Shown: positions 52,492 to 63,118, counted from the stretch's first letter. The stretch is 64,000 bases of DNA from Geomonas sp. Red32 (GCF_023652955.1 NZ_JAKLOY010000001.1:124001-188000); one strand, 5' to 3'. Notes: generated by a model from the sequence alone, not told the origin. Program-made: numbers and translations.

Positions 52492-53777
52492 TTCTGGGCC
52501 CCCTTGAGGGTTCCGGTCAGGGTGAAGGTCACGCTCCCGTCGGGACGCGACTTGACCTCCCCGACGTCGAGCGAGGCAAAGAGGGGGGCGGCGCGCCCCT
52601 TGAAGGCGTTGACCGCCTCGGCGCTTTTGGCGTCACCCTTCAGGCGGACATCGGTGCCGGTGATCTCCGTCTCGTAGATCCCGCCGATATCGTCGTTCTT
52701 GGCCAGGGCGAGGTCCTGGAGGAGCTTCAACACGTTGCTGCTGGTCCTCGTCCCTTCCAGCCGCTTGATCTCGGCACGGACCTCGGAGACTTCGTCCACC
52801 GCCTTCTTGCGGGAGGGAAAAACCTCGCGGTAGATCCCGGAGATGGACTTGTCGAGCGAGGCGAGGTCCCTCTTCACGAGGTAAAAGCGGACGCCGCTCT
52901 CGACGAGGAAGAGAAGCACCACGGCGGCGGCGAGGAGAACCGTCATGCGCAACTTGCGGTAGAGCTTTTCGTTTCCTGCGGTGTAGGCGAGCGGTCCGCG
53001 GCGGAGGTTGATGGCGCTTCCGTCGGCCACCGCGGCAGCCACCGCGTAGGCGCCGGCCAGGTCGTGGGCGGCGTGGGCATCGCCGCCGAAGGACTCGGCA
53101 AGCGACGGGGAGGCCTTGGCCAGCGTCTCGCCCTCGGCCGACTGGTTGGAATGGGAGATGACCCGCTCCACCTTCACCTCGCGGGAGAGCTCCAGCGCGG
53201 TGAGGGTGCGGTGTACCTCGTCCTCGCCGGAACCCGGGGGGAGCGCCCGGCAAAAGGAGGTGACGCCGTTGGCGTAGACCGCCAGCGCCTCGCCATCGGT
53301 CACCGCGACGTCGCCCGTTTCCGGGGCGAGCTTGTTCCAGTGGAAAAGCGAAGCCGTCACCGTCTCCGGCTCGGCCCCCGCCCCCTTCAAAAGCTCGATC
53401 CGGGAGGTGAGCTCGTGGAGCCGTCCCCAGATCGCCAGCATTCTGCCGTCGGTGAGCGGGAGGGCGTCGAAGACCACCGCGTCGGTATCGAGCGCGGTCT
53501 CCCCCTTGAGCTCCAAGGGGAGCAGCTCGCGGACCTTGGCCCGGTCGGAGATGGGGAGCTGGACTTCCCTCATGAACAGATGGGAAGGGGGAAGCGCCAG
53601 GGCGACCCGGTGATCACCCCCGCTGGCGGCTACCGCCTCGGCGAGGATGCGGGCCACCTCTTCGTCACCGGTGACGGCGTGGCGCTCGGCGGAGAGAAAC
53701 CCGACGCCGCCCCGCTTGGGCCTAAAGCGCGCCAGGATCAATTCATCGGTCTTCAGCTGGACGACCAGGATATCCAT
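52488..53777 (-). CDS. gspL: Type II secretion system protein GspL
   Basis: A 429-residue protein. A cytoplasmic actin-like (PilM-like) domain, about 1-255, is followed by one membrane helix (about 262-282, MTVLLAAAVVLLFLVESG) and a periplasmic ferredoxin-like domain. It couples the GspE ATPase to GspM and the platform. The start is ATG 53777, sharing a base with the gspK stop (TGATG), with GGAGAG upstream. Confidence 0.9.
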   Translation of the reverse strand: MDILVVQLKTDELILARFRPKRGGVGFLSAERHAVTGDEEVARILAEAVAASGGDHRVALALPPSHLFMREVQLPISDRAKVRELLPLELKGETALDTDAVVFDALPLTDGRMLAIWGRLHELTSRIELLKGAGAEPETVTASLFHWNKLAPETGDVAVTDGEALAVYANGVTSFCRALPPGSGEDEVHRTLTALELSREVKVERVISHSNQSAEGETLAKASPSLAESFGGDAHAAHDLAGAYAVAAAVADGSAINLRRGPLAYTAGNEKLYRKLRMTVLLAAAVVLLFLVESGVRFYLVKRDLASLDKSISGIYREVFPSRKKAVDEVSEVRAEIKRLEGTRTSSNVLKLLQDLALAKNDDIGGIYETEITGTDVRLKGDAKSAEAVNAFKGRAAPLFASLDVGEVKSRPDGSVTFTLTGTLKGAQK

Positions 53778-54727
53778 CAATACTCTCTCCAATAAACGAT
53801 GAGGGGCTGCGTGCCACCCATCCTGACTACCGCTTCCGCCACACTCACACTCTCCCCGACCTTACCCTCCGAATGAATCCGGTAGACGGAACCCTGGTAG
53901 CAGACCTTGGTTGAGAAGTTCATGGAGATGGACTCGATGCCGGAGATGGCGTTGAGATCGCCTATGGAAGCGATCGGCTTCTTGCTCCGGGCGTCGATGA
54001 TGCTGTCCACCTTGTCGTCGGTGAGGGAGGTGTCGAGTGCGCAGAGCACCTCTCTCGGCGCGGTGTTGACATTGACCTGGGTGGCGGATTCGGAATCCGA
54101 CTGGCTGCCGTACACGGTGACGTAAGGCTTCAGCTTGTCCACCAGGGCCGGGGTGTACCCCTTGAGCAGGGCGAGTTCGTCAACGGTTTCGAGCCTTGCG
54201 TTCTTCGCCTGGTAGGGGACCTTCAGCGCCCGGTAATAATTGGTCTCGGCTCCGCCGGGGTGAGGGGCGTCGTTCGTGTCTACCCAGTCGAGCAGAGTGT
54301 CGATCAGGTCCCCCGCCCCCTGGATCTTCAGTTTGTTGAAAAGGCGCAGCGCCATCTCCGTCTGGTCGTTACGGGTTCCGTTGGGGGTGGTGGCGGTGTT
54401 CAGGTTGAACTTGCCGGTCTCTTCCTCGATGGTGAAGGAGACCGTCCCCACCCCGGCGTCGTAGCTCTGCGGCTTGGCCCACGGCTCCAAGAGCGAGGAG
54501 TAGGCGCTGTTCTTGCTCCCCTGCCGCAGGAGACTCGACATCTGCAAAAGCTTCATGGCGCCGGTGACCCCGGACTCCGCCAGAAGCGAAGCCTGCTGCG
54601 AAGCGGCGAAGTTGTGGCTGTGCGAGGTGTCGACATAGACCTCGTTCATGAATTCCACCAGGAGCGCCACCAGCAGGGCGGTGACGATCAGGGTGATGAC
54701 CAGGGCGAAGCCGCGCTCGTTTCTCAT
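53777..54727 (-). CDS. gspK: Type II secretion minor pseudopilin GspK
   Basis: A 316-residue minor pseudopilin with a six-residue leader (MRNERG) cut before FALVITLIV. It lacks Glu at mature position 5, as usual for GspK, which sits at the pseudopilus tip. A large globular domain follows, with helix-hairpin-helix-like stretches (NTAPREVLCALD, LNAISGI). It overlaps gspJ by 4 bp. Confidence 0.92.
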   Translation of the reverse strand: MRNERGFALVITLIVTALLVALLVEFMNEVYVDTSHSHNFAASQQASLLAESGVTGAMKLLQMSSLLRQGSKNSAYSSLLEPWAKPQSYDAGVGTVSFTIEEETGKFNLNTATTPNGTRNDQTEMALRLFNKLKIQGAGDLIDTLLDWVDTNDAPHPGGAETNYYRALKVPYQAKNARLETVDELALLKGYTPALVDKLKPYVTVYGSQSDSESATQVNVNTAPREVLCALDTSLTDDKVDSIIDARSKKPIASIGDLNAISGIESISMNFSTKVCYQGSVYRIHSEGKVGESVSVAEAVVRMGGTQPLIVYWREY

Positions 54728-55350
54728 GGCGCCCCCCGCTTCATCCCCGGCGAGGCGATGGTGGTGAAGGTTCCGCCCCCCTTGGTGGTCACCGTGATCC
54801 GCACCGCGTTAGGGATTCCCGGGTTGAAGCCCGGCGCGGAGTCCCACGTCTTAACCCACTTCCCACCGTCGTAGCACTCCACCAGGAAGCTCTCCACCTG
54901 ATCGATGACCGGGTAGGGATAGCTCTTCACCGTGGTGTCGAAATAGGGGTCGCGCGACTCCCGGACCAGGGTCAGCACCCCATCCTTCTCGCGGACGAAG
55001 TAGCTCACCAGGGTCAGCCCGGATCCCGGGGCCGTGTCCACCCGGGGGGGAGCGAAGAAGGTGAAGGCGATGAGCGACGCCGGTTTGCCGAAGACGTCGC
55101 GGTCCTCGACCTTGAAAATGGCCTTACTGGCCGTATTGGCCCCCATGGCGGGAAAGTAGGCCGAGGCGATCTCGTTGTGGAGCCGTCCCAAGGTCGAGGA
55201 GAGCTCGCGCCGCGCCTCGATCCGGGCGCCGCCGCGCTCGCGGGCCGCGGTCACCGAGAAATAGGTGCCGTAGAGCGCCCCGGTGAGGATGACCATGAGG
55301 GCCAGTGCCACCAGCAGCTCTATCAGGGTGAATCCCTTACTGTTGAGCAT
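54724..55350 (-). CDS. gspJ: Type II secretion minor pseudopilin GspJ
   Basis: About 208 residues from ATG 55350: leader MLNSKG, then the prepilin N-terminus FTLIELLVALALM with Glu5. An upstream ATG at 55362 would add four residues; neither has a convincing site, and translation is probably coupled with gspI, which it overlaps by 14 bp. The C-terminal region contains FLVECYDGGKWVKTWDSAPG, typical of GspJ. Confidence 0.9.
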   Translation of the reverse strand: MLNSKGFTLIELLVALALMVILTGALYGTYFSVTAARERGGARIEARRELSSTLGRLHNEIASAYFPAMGANTASKAIFKVEDRDVFGKPASLIAFTFFAPPRVDTAPGSGLTLVSYFVREKDGVLTLVRESRDPYFDTTVKSYPYPVIDQVESFLVECYDGGKWVKTWDSAPGFNPGIPNAVRITVTTKGGGTFTTIASPGMKRGAP

Positions 55351-55684
55351 TCTTGGCTGCATACTGGACCAGGGAAACCTTCTTCTTGCCGTCGTCCCAG
55401 CTGACGGTCAAAACGATCCGGTTGAGCCCCGGAAGATCGGGGACCGGGGTGATCTCGCGCCCCCACTTCAGCTCCGGGTGCTCCTTGAAGGTACCCTCGG
55501 TGTCCTGGGTTTTGGCGAATTCGGGGTCGTCGAGCTTGGCCCGGCCGGCCAGCACGGCGGTGGTCTCTTCCGCGTCGCTGCTCACCAGCGCGAGGTTGTA
55601 GTTGAGGGAGGAGATCACCGTCAGCAGCACACCGGCCGCGATGGCGAGGGCGATCATCACCTCGAGGAGCGTGAAACCTCTCAC
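55337..55684 (-). CDS. gspI: Type II secretion minor pseudopilin GspI
   Basis: A 115-residue minor pseudopilin. It starts with GTG at 55684, overlapping the gspH stop (GTGA), with GGGGAGG 8 bp upstream. The leader is only three residues (MRG) before FTLLEVMIALAIA, unusually short for a prepilin, where about 5-10 is common. Glu5 is present. Its compact C-terminal domain fits GspI. Confidence 0.9.
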   Translation of the reverse strand: MRGFTLLEVMIALAIAAGVLLTVISSLNYNLALVSSDAEETTAVLAGRAKLDDPEFAKTQDTEGTFKEHPELKWGREITPVPDLPGLNRIVLTVSWDDGKKKVSLVQYAAKNAQQ

Positions 55685-56196
55685 GAGACCACCTCCCCGT
55701 CGAGCGACTTGTATCCTTCCAGCACCTGGACCTTGCCGCCGGAGGGGTAGGCGATCACCGTGTAGTGCTCCTCGCCCCCCTTCAGATGGACGACGATGCA
55801 GTCGGAGTAGCCGCCGGGACCGAAGGGAAGGACCACCTCCCCTTCCGAGACCTTGCCGAGCTGGGGGACCAGCACGTCCTCGATGGTGATCCCTTCCTCG
55901 ATCAGCCGGCGCCCCATGAAGTTATCGTCGGGGGCCCCCTCCTCGCCTCCCGAGCTGAGCTTGGCAATCGAGGTGGTGCTCTCCGAGATGTTCAGGTGCA
56001 GCCGGTAGATCCCCTTGGTGACGATGGCCTGATCGTTGAGGAACCGGATGCCGGAGGCTAAGTTGCGGGCGGAGTTCTTCAGCCTGGTCCCCTCGGGCGC
56101 CGGCAGACGGGGCACCACCACCGCCGCGGCCAGGGCCACGATGAGAATCACCACGACCATCTCGATCAGGGTGAATCCCGCCTGGTACCTTACCAT
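55681..56196 (-). CDS. gspH: Type II secretion minor pseudopilin GspH
   Basis: A 171-residue minor pseudopilin. The frame continues upstream but there translates the palindromic repeats; the ATG at 56196 with TAGGGGGG upstream gives leader MVRYQAG and FTLIEMVVVILIVALAAAVV with Glu5. A GspH-type C-terminal domain follows. It is separated from gspG by 225 bp that hold a repeat pair. Confidence 0.9.
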   Translation of the reverse strand: MVRYQAGFTLIEMVVVILIVALAAAVVVPRLPAPEGTRLKNSARNLASGIRFLNDQAIVTKGIYRLHLNISESTTSIAKLSSGGEEGAPDDNFMGRRLIEEGITIEDVLVPQLGKVSEGEVVLPFGPGGYSDCIVVHLKGGEEHYTVIAYPSGGKVQVLEGYKSLDGEVVS

Positions 56197-56230
56197 TGCC
56201 CCCCTAGCCCCGATCCTCCTGAGAAGAAAG

Positions 56231-56320
56231 TCCCCCTTTGGAAAAGGGGGATTTAGGGGGATTTTCTCCAAGCGTCGGCTGCAGCAAATCCCCCCCGCCC
56301 CCCCTTTTTCAAAGGGGGGA
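56231..56320. repeat. Pair of inverted GC-rich palindromes between gspG and gspH
   Basis: TCCCCCTTT (56231-56239) pairs with AAAGGGGGA (56243-56251), extended by ATTTAGGGGGATTTT. A second, oppositely oriented copy starts AAATCCCCCC near 56286 and ends CTTTTTCAAAGGGGGGA at 56320. The two copies face each other around a 20-bp core. The translated form is the well-known PPFEKGG-like pattern, so no protein is implied. Confidence 0.75.
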
Positions 56321-56421
56321 GAAGAGGGTGAGAAGCTCGAAGCTTGGCGCCGGCGAGATATTGTCATGGCTTTACGTTCCGGATTCAGCTCGTCCGCTCC
56401 CCACGCCTTGCGGCACCGGCA

Positions 56422-56865
56422 CTACTTCCCGAGGTTCCAGCTCTCGATGTCGGCGTTTTTGCCATCGCCGCCGCGTACGCCGTCGGCCCCGAAGGAGTAG
56501 AGGTCGTAATCGCCGTGCTCGCCCGGGGAGAGGTAGACGTAGTCGGTCCCCCAGGGATCCTTGGGAACGCTCTTGTTCTCGAGGTACCCTTCGTCCTTGT
56601 ACTTGGTCGGGATCTTGCCGGTAGTCGGCTTGGTGACCAGCGCCTGGAGCCCCTGGTCGGTGGAGGGGTAGAAACCGTTGTCGAGTTTGTACAGCTTCAG
56701 CGCGGTCTCGATGTTGCGGATCTGCACCTTGGCGTCGGAGATCTTGGCGTCGTCGCTCCGGCCGATGATTTTCGGCGCGACCACGGCTGCCAGGATGCCG
56801 AGGATGACGATGACCACCATGAGTTCGATAAGAGTGAAGCCGCGGCTTTCTTTCAACTTCAACAT
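56422..56865 (-). CDS. gspG: Type II secretion major pseudopilin GspG
   Basis: The major pseudopilin, 147 residues. The leader MLKLKESRG precedes FTLIELMVVIVILGILAAVVAPKI with Glu5. It ends with the family-specific region DPWGTDYVYLSPGEHGDYDLYSFGADG, which holds the calcium-binding loop and the YDLYSFGADG motif. It polymerises to form the pseudopilus piston. It lies 62 bp downstream of gspF, and the repeat pair follows it directly. Confidence 0.95.
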   Translation of the reverse strand: MLKLKESRGFTLIELMVVIVILGILAAVVAPKIIGRSDDAKISDAKVQIRNIETALKLYKLDNGFYPSTDQGLQALVTKPTTGKIPTKYKDEGYLENKSVPKDPWGTDYVYLSPGEHGDYDLYSFGADGVRGGDGKNADIESWNLGK

Positions 56866-56927
56866 GTGTACCTCTCCGTGTTGGACTTTTACGCATCAGC
56901 CCGTCGGCGACGGGAGTAAATCTTCTG

Positions 56928-58110
56928 CTATTTCACCAGCTCGTTCATCTCCATGATCGGGAGCAGCACCGCGATGACCATGAAGCCGATGGCGAGCCCC
57001 ATGCCGAGGATGAGCATCGGTTCGAGGAGGGCCATGGAGCGGGTGACCGAGGCGTTGAACTCGTTCTGGAAGGCGTCGCCGGACTTGATCAGCATCCGGT
57101 CCAGCTCGCCGCTCTTCTCGCCGACCGCCGCCATGTGGGTAAGGAGCGGCGGAAAGAGCGGGCTCGCCTTGAGCGCCGCCGAGAGGCTCCCCCCCTGGAT
57201 CAGCGTCTCGCGCGCCTCGGCCAGGAAGGTCTTGTACTCCCGGTTGACGACCGCCTCCCCGGTGATGTCCATCGCCTTGATGATCGGCACCCCGCTCTGC
57301 AAAAGGAGCCCGAGGACCTTGGTGAAACGCGACAGCACGAGCTGCCGCCAGAGCGCCCCCACCAGGGGAACCTTCAAGAGGAGCCGGTCCCGCTTCTTGA
57401 CCATCTCCTCGTCCTTGGAGATCCGTTTCAGGGCGTAGTAGACGCCGCCCCCCGCCAAAAGGAGCGCCCACCACCCTTTCCTTACCAGGGTGCTGGCCTT
57501 GATGAGGACGATGGTGATGAACGGGAGGGTCGCCTTGTTCTGCTGGAATACGGTGACGATCTTGGGGACCACGAAGGCGAGGAGGACCAGCATGACACCG
57601 GTCCCCACCACTACCATGATGGCAGGATAGATCAGTGCGGTGATGACCCGGCTTCTGACTGCCGCCTGGTCTTCCTGGAACTCGGCCAGCCGCTCCAGCA
57701 CCACTTCCAGGGCGCCGGACGCCTCACCGGCCGCCACCATGCCGACATAGCTCTCGGAGAAGACCGCAGGCTCGGCGGAGAGCGACTGGGCGAGCCCCTG
57801 ACCTTCAGCCAGCCGGTCGCGCACCCGCCCAAGCACCCGCTTGAGCTCCCCCGGCGGCTCCTGTTCCCAGAGGGTCGCTACCGCCTCGTAGACCGGTACC
57901 GCGCTCCCCAAGAGAGTGGCGAGCCGGCGGGTGGCCAGCGAGAGGTCGGGGACGCTGACGCGAGACTTTAAAAGCCCCTTCCCGCCGGCCTCGGCGGCCG
58001 GGGCGATGTCCTTGGCGTAGAGCCCTTTCTGCTTGAGCTGGACGCGGGCCTCGTTGAGAGTCGGGGCATCGACCACACCGGAGACCTCCGCGCCGGCGGC
58101 ATTGAAGGCG

Positions 58111-58130
<20 letters not shown>
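56928..58130 (-). CDS. gspF: Type II secretion system inner-membrane protein GspF
   Basis: A 400-residue polytopic platform protein with two tandem T2SSF domains and three membrane regions (about 165-190, 215-240, 370-395). It shows RQLSTLLGSAVPVYEAV-type and SRFTKVLGLLLQSGVPIIKAM signatures. It anchors the GspE ATPase and pseudopilus assembly. Its start overlaps the gspE end by 20 bp. Confidence 0.94.
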
Positions 58131-59679
<1,549 letters not shown>

Positions 59680-59697
59680 GTGGTCCTTAAAGAAACG

Positions 59698-59719
59698 CCC
59701 CTCCCTCCAGGGGAGGGGG
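59698..59719. repeat. Small GC-rich palindrome between gspD and gspE
   Basis: CCCCTCCCT and AGGGGAGGGGG flank a CC centre. It fills most of the 54-bp gap between gspD and gspE. It belongs to the dispersed family. Confidence 0.55.
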
Positions 59720-59733
59720 AAAGGAGGGTACCT

Positions 59734-61683
59734 TTATGGGGCCGGCGGCGCCGGCGCCGGCAGCGCCACTGCCGGCGTCGCCTTGATCGCCTCCGGGACG
59801 TTCAGCTGCTTCTCGCTCTTTGCCGCGTCGGCGAAGCTGTTTTTCTGGGAGGTCGAGGCGTCGGCCATGTCGCGGGCGTCCTTGATGATCCGCGGGGTGA
59901 GCATGATCAACAGGTTGGTCTTCTCGCGCGTAGTGTTCTTGGTCTTGAAGAGCCACCCAAGCCCCGGGATATCGCCCAAGAGCGGGATCTTGCTCTCCGT
60001 CACCTGGTCGCGGTCCTGGATCAGCCCGCCGATCACCACGGTGTCCGTGTTCTTCACCACCACCGAGGTCTTGGCGGAGCGCTTGGTGCTCCCGAGGTTA
60101 GGGTTGGTGGCGGTGCCGAAGTCCTTGACTGCCGAGATCTCCTGGTAGATGTCGAGCTTGATGTACTCACCCTCGCTGATCTGCGGCTTGATCTTGAGGA
60201 TGATACCGGTGTCCTTCCGCTCGATCGACTGCTGGGAAAGGCCGGTGGAAGTCAGGTTGGTCCCGGAGAGGAAGGGGACGTTTTCGCCCACGAAGATCTC
60301 CGCCTCCTTGTTGTCGCTGGTCATCACGTTCGGGGTGGAAAGGACGTTCAAGGCCCCGTTGGTCTGCAGCGCCTGGAGCACCACCGGGAAGTTGGCGGCG
60401 CTCCCCAGGAGGTTCAGGTTACTGACCGAGACCCCGGCGGTGGTCAGTGCCGCGAGGGTGGATCCCAGCCCGGCAAAGGTGTTGAAGGGGTCGAAGCTCG
60501 CCGCGGTGGAAACCGAACCGTTGGAGGCGGCACCCAAAAAGCCCCACTGGACGCCGAGGGCCTTGGCCTTGTTGATGGAGACCTCGGCTATCATGGCCTG
60601 CACGAAAACCTGGCGGCTTCTGCGGTCGAGCTTCTGGATCACCTGCACGAGGTTCTGGTAGTCGGTGGGCGAGGCCACGACAACCAGCGAGTTGGTGGCC
60701 TTGTCCGGAGTGATGCTCAGCTTGTCGAAGACGGCTGCCTGCGGTGCGGCAGCGGCGCCCGGAGTGGCCGGGGCGGCGGTTGCCGCCGTACCCTTCACCA
60801 CCCCCTCGAGCACCTTGGCGACCTCGGCGGCCTCGGCATTCTCCAGGTAGTAGACGTTCACCTTGCTGCTGGTGGTGGGCGGGACCACGTCGACCAGGGA
60901 GACCAGGTTCCTCACGTCCCGCTTGTCCTTTTCCGAGCCGAAGACGATGAGTGCATTCAGGCGGGTGTCGGCCACCACGCTGGTGGTGCCGGAGCTCGCT
61001 GCCGGAGCTCCCCCCGCACCTGCCGCGGCCGCCTGCTTGCCGCTGCGCCCCCCCAGCCAGTCCTTCACCACGTTGAGGACGCTGTCCACGGAGGCGTTTT
61101 TGAGAAAGACCAGCTCTGGCTTTTCGCGCACCTGGTCGGTGTCGACGTACTTGAGGATCCCCATGATCTTCTGGGCGTTAAGGGCCGAGTCGATCAACAG
61201 GAGCATGTTGCTGCCGAAGGCGGTGATCTGCCCGTCACGGGAGATGAGCGGCTGCAGGACGCTCACCGCATCCTGGGGAGCGATGTGCTGCAGCGGGAGG
61301 ACCCGCGCCTGGTAGGTATCGTTCACCACCGACCGCTCGCCGTCCACCAGCACCCTCATCCCGGACTGCTTGGCCGCCGCCGTGGGGACGATCTTCATCA
61401 CCTTCCCCGCCGGTACCACCGTGAACCCCTTGAGCTCCAGCACCGAGGTGAAGACGTTGTAGGCGTCCTCGTTGGAGAGCTTGGTCGGCGAGAAGATGGA
61501 GATCTTCCCCTTGACCCGGTCGTCCATCACGAAGTTCTTCCCGGTCAGGTCGCTGATGAATTTCACCATGGTGGCGATGTCCACGTCCGTAAAGTTCAGC
61601 ACCACCCCCTTGGCCAGAGCCAGGTTCGGGGCGGCCAGCAGGAACATCAGCATGGCAATGGTACGTGCGAATCGACTTTTCAA
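59734..61683 (-). CDS. gspD: Type II secretion outer-membrane secretin GspD
   Basis: A 649-residue secretin. The start I choose is TTG 61683, with AGGAG 7 bp upstream, giving the signal peptide MKSRFARTIAMLMFLLAAPN. The periplasmic N0 (VLNFTDVDIATMVKFISDLTGKNF) and N1-N3 domains follow, with Ala/Gly/Ser-rich linkers in N3. The C-terminal secretin pore shows EVSINKAKALGVQWG and the final VIGGLIQDRD and IPLLGDIPGLGWLF motifs. A longer frame to 61707 lacks a better site. No pilotin gene is seen. Confidence 0.95.
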   Translation of the reverse strand: MKSRFARTIAMLMFLLAAPNLALAKGVVLNFTDVDIATMVKFISDLTGKNFVMDDRVKGKISIFSPTKLSNEDAYNVFTSVLELKGFTVVPAGKVMKIVPTAAAKQSGMRVLVDGERSVVNDTYQARVLPLQHIAPQDAVSVLQPLISRDGQITAFGSNMLLLIDSALNAQKIMGILKYVDTDQVREKPELVFLKNASVDSVLNVVKDWLGGRSGKQAAAAGAGGAPAASSGTTSVVADTRLNALIVFGSEKDKRDVRNLVSLVDVVPPTTSSKVNVYYLENAEAAEVAKVLEGVVKGTAATAAPATPGAAAAPQAAVFDKLSITPDKATNSLVVVASPTDYQNLVQVIQKLDRRSRQVFVQAMIAEVSINKAKALGVQWGFLGAASNGSVSTAASFDPFNTFAGLGSTLAALTTAGVSVSNLNLLGSAANFPVVLQALQTNGALNVLSTPNVMTSDNKEAEIFVGENVPFLSGTNLTSTGLSQQSIERKDTGIILKIKPQISEGEYIKLDIYQEISAVKDFGTATNPNLGSTKRSAKTSVVVKNTDTVVIGGLIQDRDQVTESKIPLLGDIPGLGWLFKTKNTTREKTNLLIMLTPRIIKDARDMADASTSQKNSFADAAKSEKQLNVPEAIKATPAVALPAPAPPAP

Positions 61684-61721
61684 GTCATCTCTCCTGTCAA
61701 TGTTCAAAGAGAATGCATTCT

Positions 61722-62615
61722 CTATCGAATGTCATAGGTGAAGGTGGTGGGCTGTCCGTCGCGGACGAGGTCCAGCTTGATGCGGCTTTGCCCCTTGAGC
61801 GAGGCGAAGGACTGGATCGCCTTCTCCGGGGAATCGATCGGGAAGTCGTTGATCTTCATCAGCACGTCGCCGTTTCTGATGCCGATGGTGCCGAAGATCC
61901 CCTGGGGCTTCACCTCCGAGGCGCGGAACCCCTCGACCTTGCCGTCCTTCATGCTGGGAAGGAGCCGGGCGTCGGTCATCGCCTGCCCGATGTTGTCGAG
62001 GGCGGCGTTCAGGGCCCGCTGGTCTACCACGTAATTCCCGGACCCGGTGGCGGCCGCCAGACCTCCGGCCGCCGACTGGGCGGGGGCCGCCGCGGGAGTG
62101 GATGCCGCCGCCGCGGCCGCGGTCGGCGTCAGGATCTTGACACGCTTTCCTCCCACCAGGATCTCCGCCACGTCCTTCCTGACCGCCACCAGCGGCCCCG
62201 CCGAAAAGACGATGTCTCCCAGCCGGAAGACCCGCTCCTCGTGGGTGGTCCCCTTGGCGACCAAAGCGAAGCTTTCCCGGAAGGAACCGACCGCGGTCCC
62301 GAGCAGGGTCAGGTCGCCGGCCGAGGGGGCCGGAGCCGCCGCAGCCGCCGCACCGGGAGCGCCGGCCGGAGCCTGGCTGATCGGGGTCAGCTTGCCCTGG
62401 GTGGCCTTCCCGAAAAGCCCTTTTTCCAGGATGGCCGAGAAGCTCTGCAGATCCTCGGAAGCCGGAGACTGAGTCGATTGCTGGGCGGCGGGTCGGGCGG
62501 TTCGCGGATAAAGAGAGGAAATCTTGAAACTGACCAGGTCGGCGGCGATAAGCGCCATGGCTGCGATAGCCAGCACGGCCAGCAGAACGTTGAGGGGAAG
62601 AATCCACCGCGGCAT
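61722..62615 (-). CDS. gspC: Type II secretion protein GspC with PDZ domain
   Basis: A 297-residue inner-membrane protein. The helix (about 8-28) is followed by a Pro/Ala-rich linker, an HR domain (LLGTAVGSFRESFALVAKG) that contacts the secretin, a second Ala-rich linker and a C-terminal PDZ domain (GIRNGDVLMKINDFPIDSPEKAIQ). It helps gate GspD and select substrates. It is the first gene of the operon. AAGGG precedes the ATG. Confidence 0.9.
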   Translation of the reverse strand: MPRWILPLNVLLAVLAIAAMALIAADLVSFKISSLYPRTARPAAQQSTQSPASEDLQSFSAILEKGLFGKATQGKLTPISQAPAGAPGAAAAAAPAPSAGDLTLLGTAVGSFRESFALVAKGTTHEERVFRLGDIVFSAGPLVAVRKDVAEILVGGKRVKILTPTAAAAAASTPAAAPAQSAAGGLAAATGSGNYVVDQRALNAALDNIGQAMTDARLLPSMKDGKVEGFRASEVKPQGIFGTIGIRNGDVLMKINDFPIDSPEKAIQSFASLKGQSRIKLDLVRDGQPTTFTYDIR

Positions 62616-62652
62616 GAAGGGCCCTTTGATTTCCTAGCGTTAGAACTGTCTG

Positions 62653-62681
62653 AATATATTAGATGGACCCGCGTTATGCAA
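62653..62681 (-). promoter_or_regulatory. Candidate promoter of the T2SS operon
   Basis: On the minus strand TTGCAT (62681-62676), a 17-bp spacer and TATATT (62658-62653). The gspC ATG lies about 40 bp beyond. Confidence 0.5.
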
Positions 62682-62704
62682 CTCAAAAAAGGGAACGCTA
62701 TAAT
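62676..62704 (+). promoter_or_regulatory. Candidate divergent plus-strand promoter
   Basis: A perfect TATAAT (62699-62704) has ATGCAA 17 bp upstream (62676-62681), the same six bases that serve the gspC promoter in the other direction. It would transcribe toward mqnB, some 400 bp away. Confidence 0.4.
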
Positions 62705-62952
62705 GAGTCGGCCGGCCTTCGGGACTTATGAGCCGACCCCGTTTACAGCAAGTGGCGTGCCACTTCAGGAGCTGGGCGGACGAACGGGTACTTCATTGTA
62801 GCTAAACGGCTCCCTCATTGCAATGGCGCTCCCATGAAGACCTTCGAGCCGCCGTTTTCATAAGGCCTCCGCCGCCCCCTGCTGCGCACATTTTTTTGAC
62901 TCGTCAGCAGATTGACGCCGATATCGCCCCGTCCTCCGTTTAAAAAGGAATG

Positions 62953-63019
62953 TCCCCTCCCCCGGCGGCCTCACCTCCCCCGGCGGATAACAGGTCCCCC
63001 CCTTTGACAAAGGGGGGAC
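62953..63019. repeat. GC-rich palindromes upstream of mqnB
   Basis: A CTCCCCCGGCGG unit occurs twice (near 62957-62968 and 62974-62985; the second begins CCTCCCC). It is followed by GTCCCCCCCTTT (62994-63005) pairing with AAAGGGGGGAC (63009-63019), which continues as AGGGGGGATTT. The last unit is the same type as the pair between gspG and gspH. Confidence 0.65.
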
Positions 63020-63057
63020 AGGGGGGATTTCAGCCGTAGTAGCCCCCGCCGAGAATC

Positions 63058-63086
63058 TTGAAGGCGAACAGGTGCTGTGCTAGACT
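63058..63086 (+). promoter_or_regulatory. Candidate promoter of mqnB
   Basis: TTGAAG (63058-63063), a 17-bp spacer and TAGACT (63081-63086). It leaves a leader of about 25 nt. Confidence 0.5.
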
Positions 63087-63118
63087 CAGCCGCCGTTCCG
63101 AACTCCAGGAGCCAGACC

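Larger units (their letters stand above)
62616..63118. other. Divergent gap between gspC and mqnB
   Basis: 503 bp. It contains back-to-back promoters near 62653-62704 sharing the same -35 region, a short frame at 62703-62801 (32 aa, AAGGGA 7 bp upstream), the palindrome AGTGGC-GT-GCCACT at 62751-62764, GC-rich palindromes at 62953-63019 and the mqnB promoter at 63058-63086. The short frame is not called as a gene because nothing but a start site supports it. Confidence 0.45.

Noticed and set aside
56197-56367. N-terminal extension of gspH with PPFEKGG-like sequence
   Set aside because: It translates the intergenic palindromic repeats. The ATG at 56196 gives a normal prepilin leader.
62703-62801. 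32-aa gene upstream of mqnB
   Set aside because: It has a fair AAGGGA site, but it is short, contains palindromes, overlaps the -10 box of its own putative promoter, and shows no protein-like pattern. It is kept only as part of a finding.
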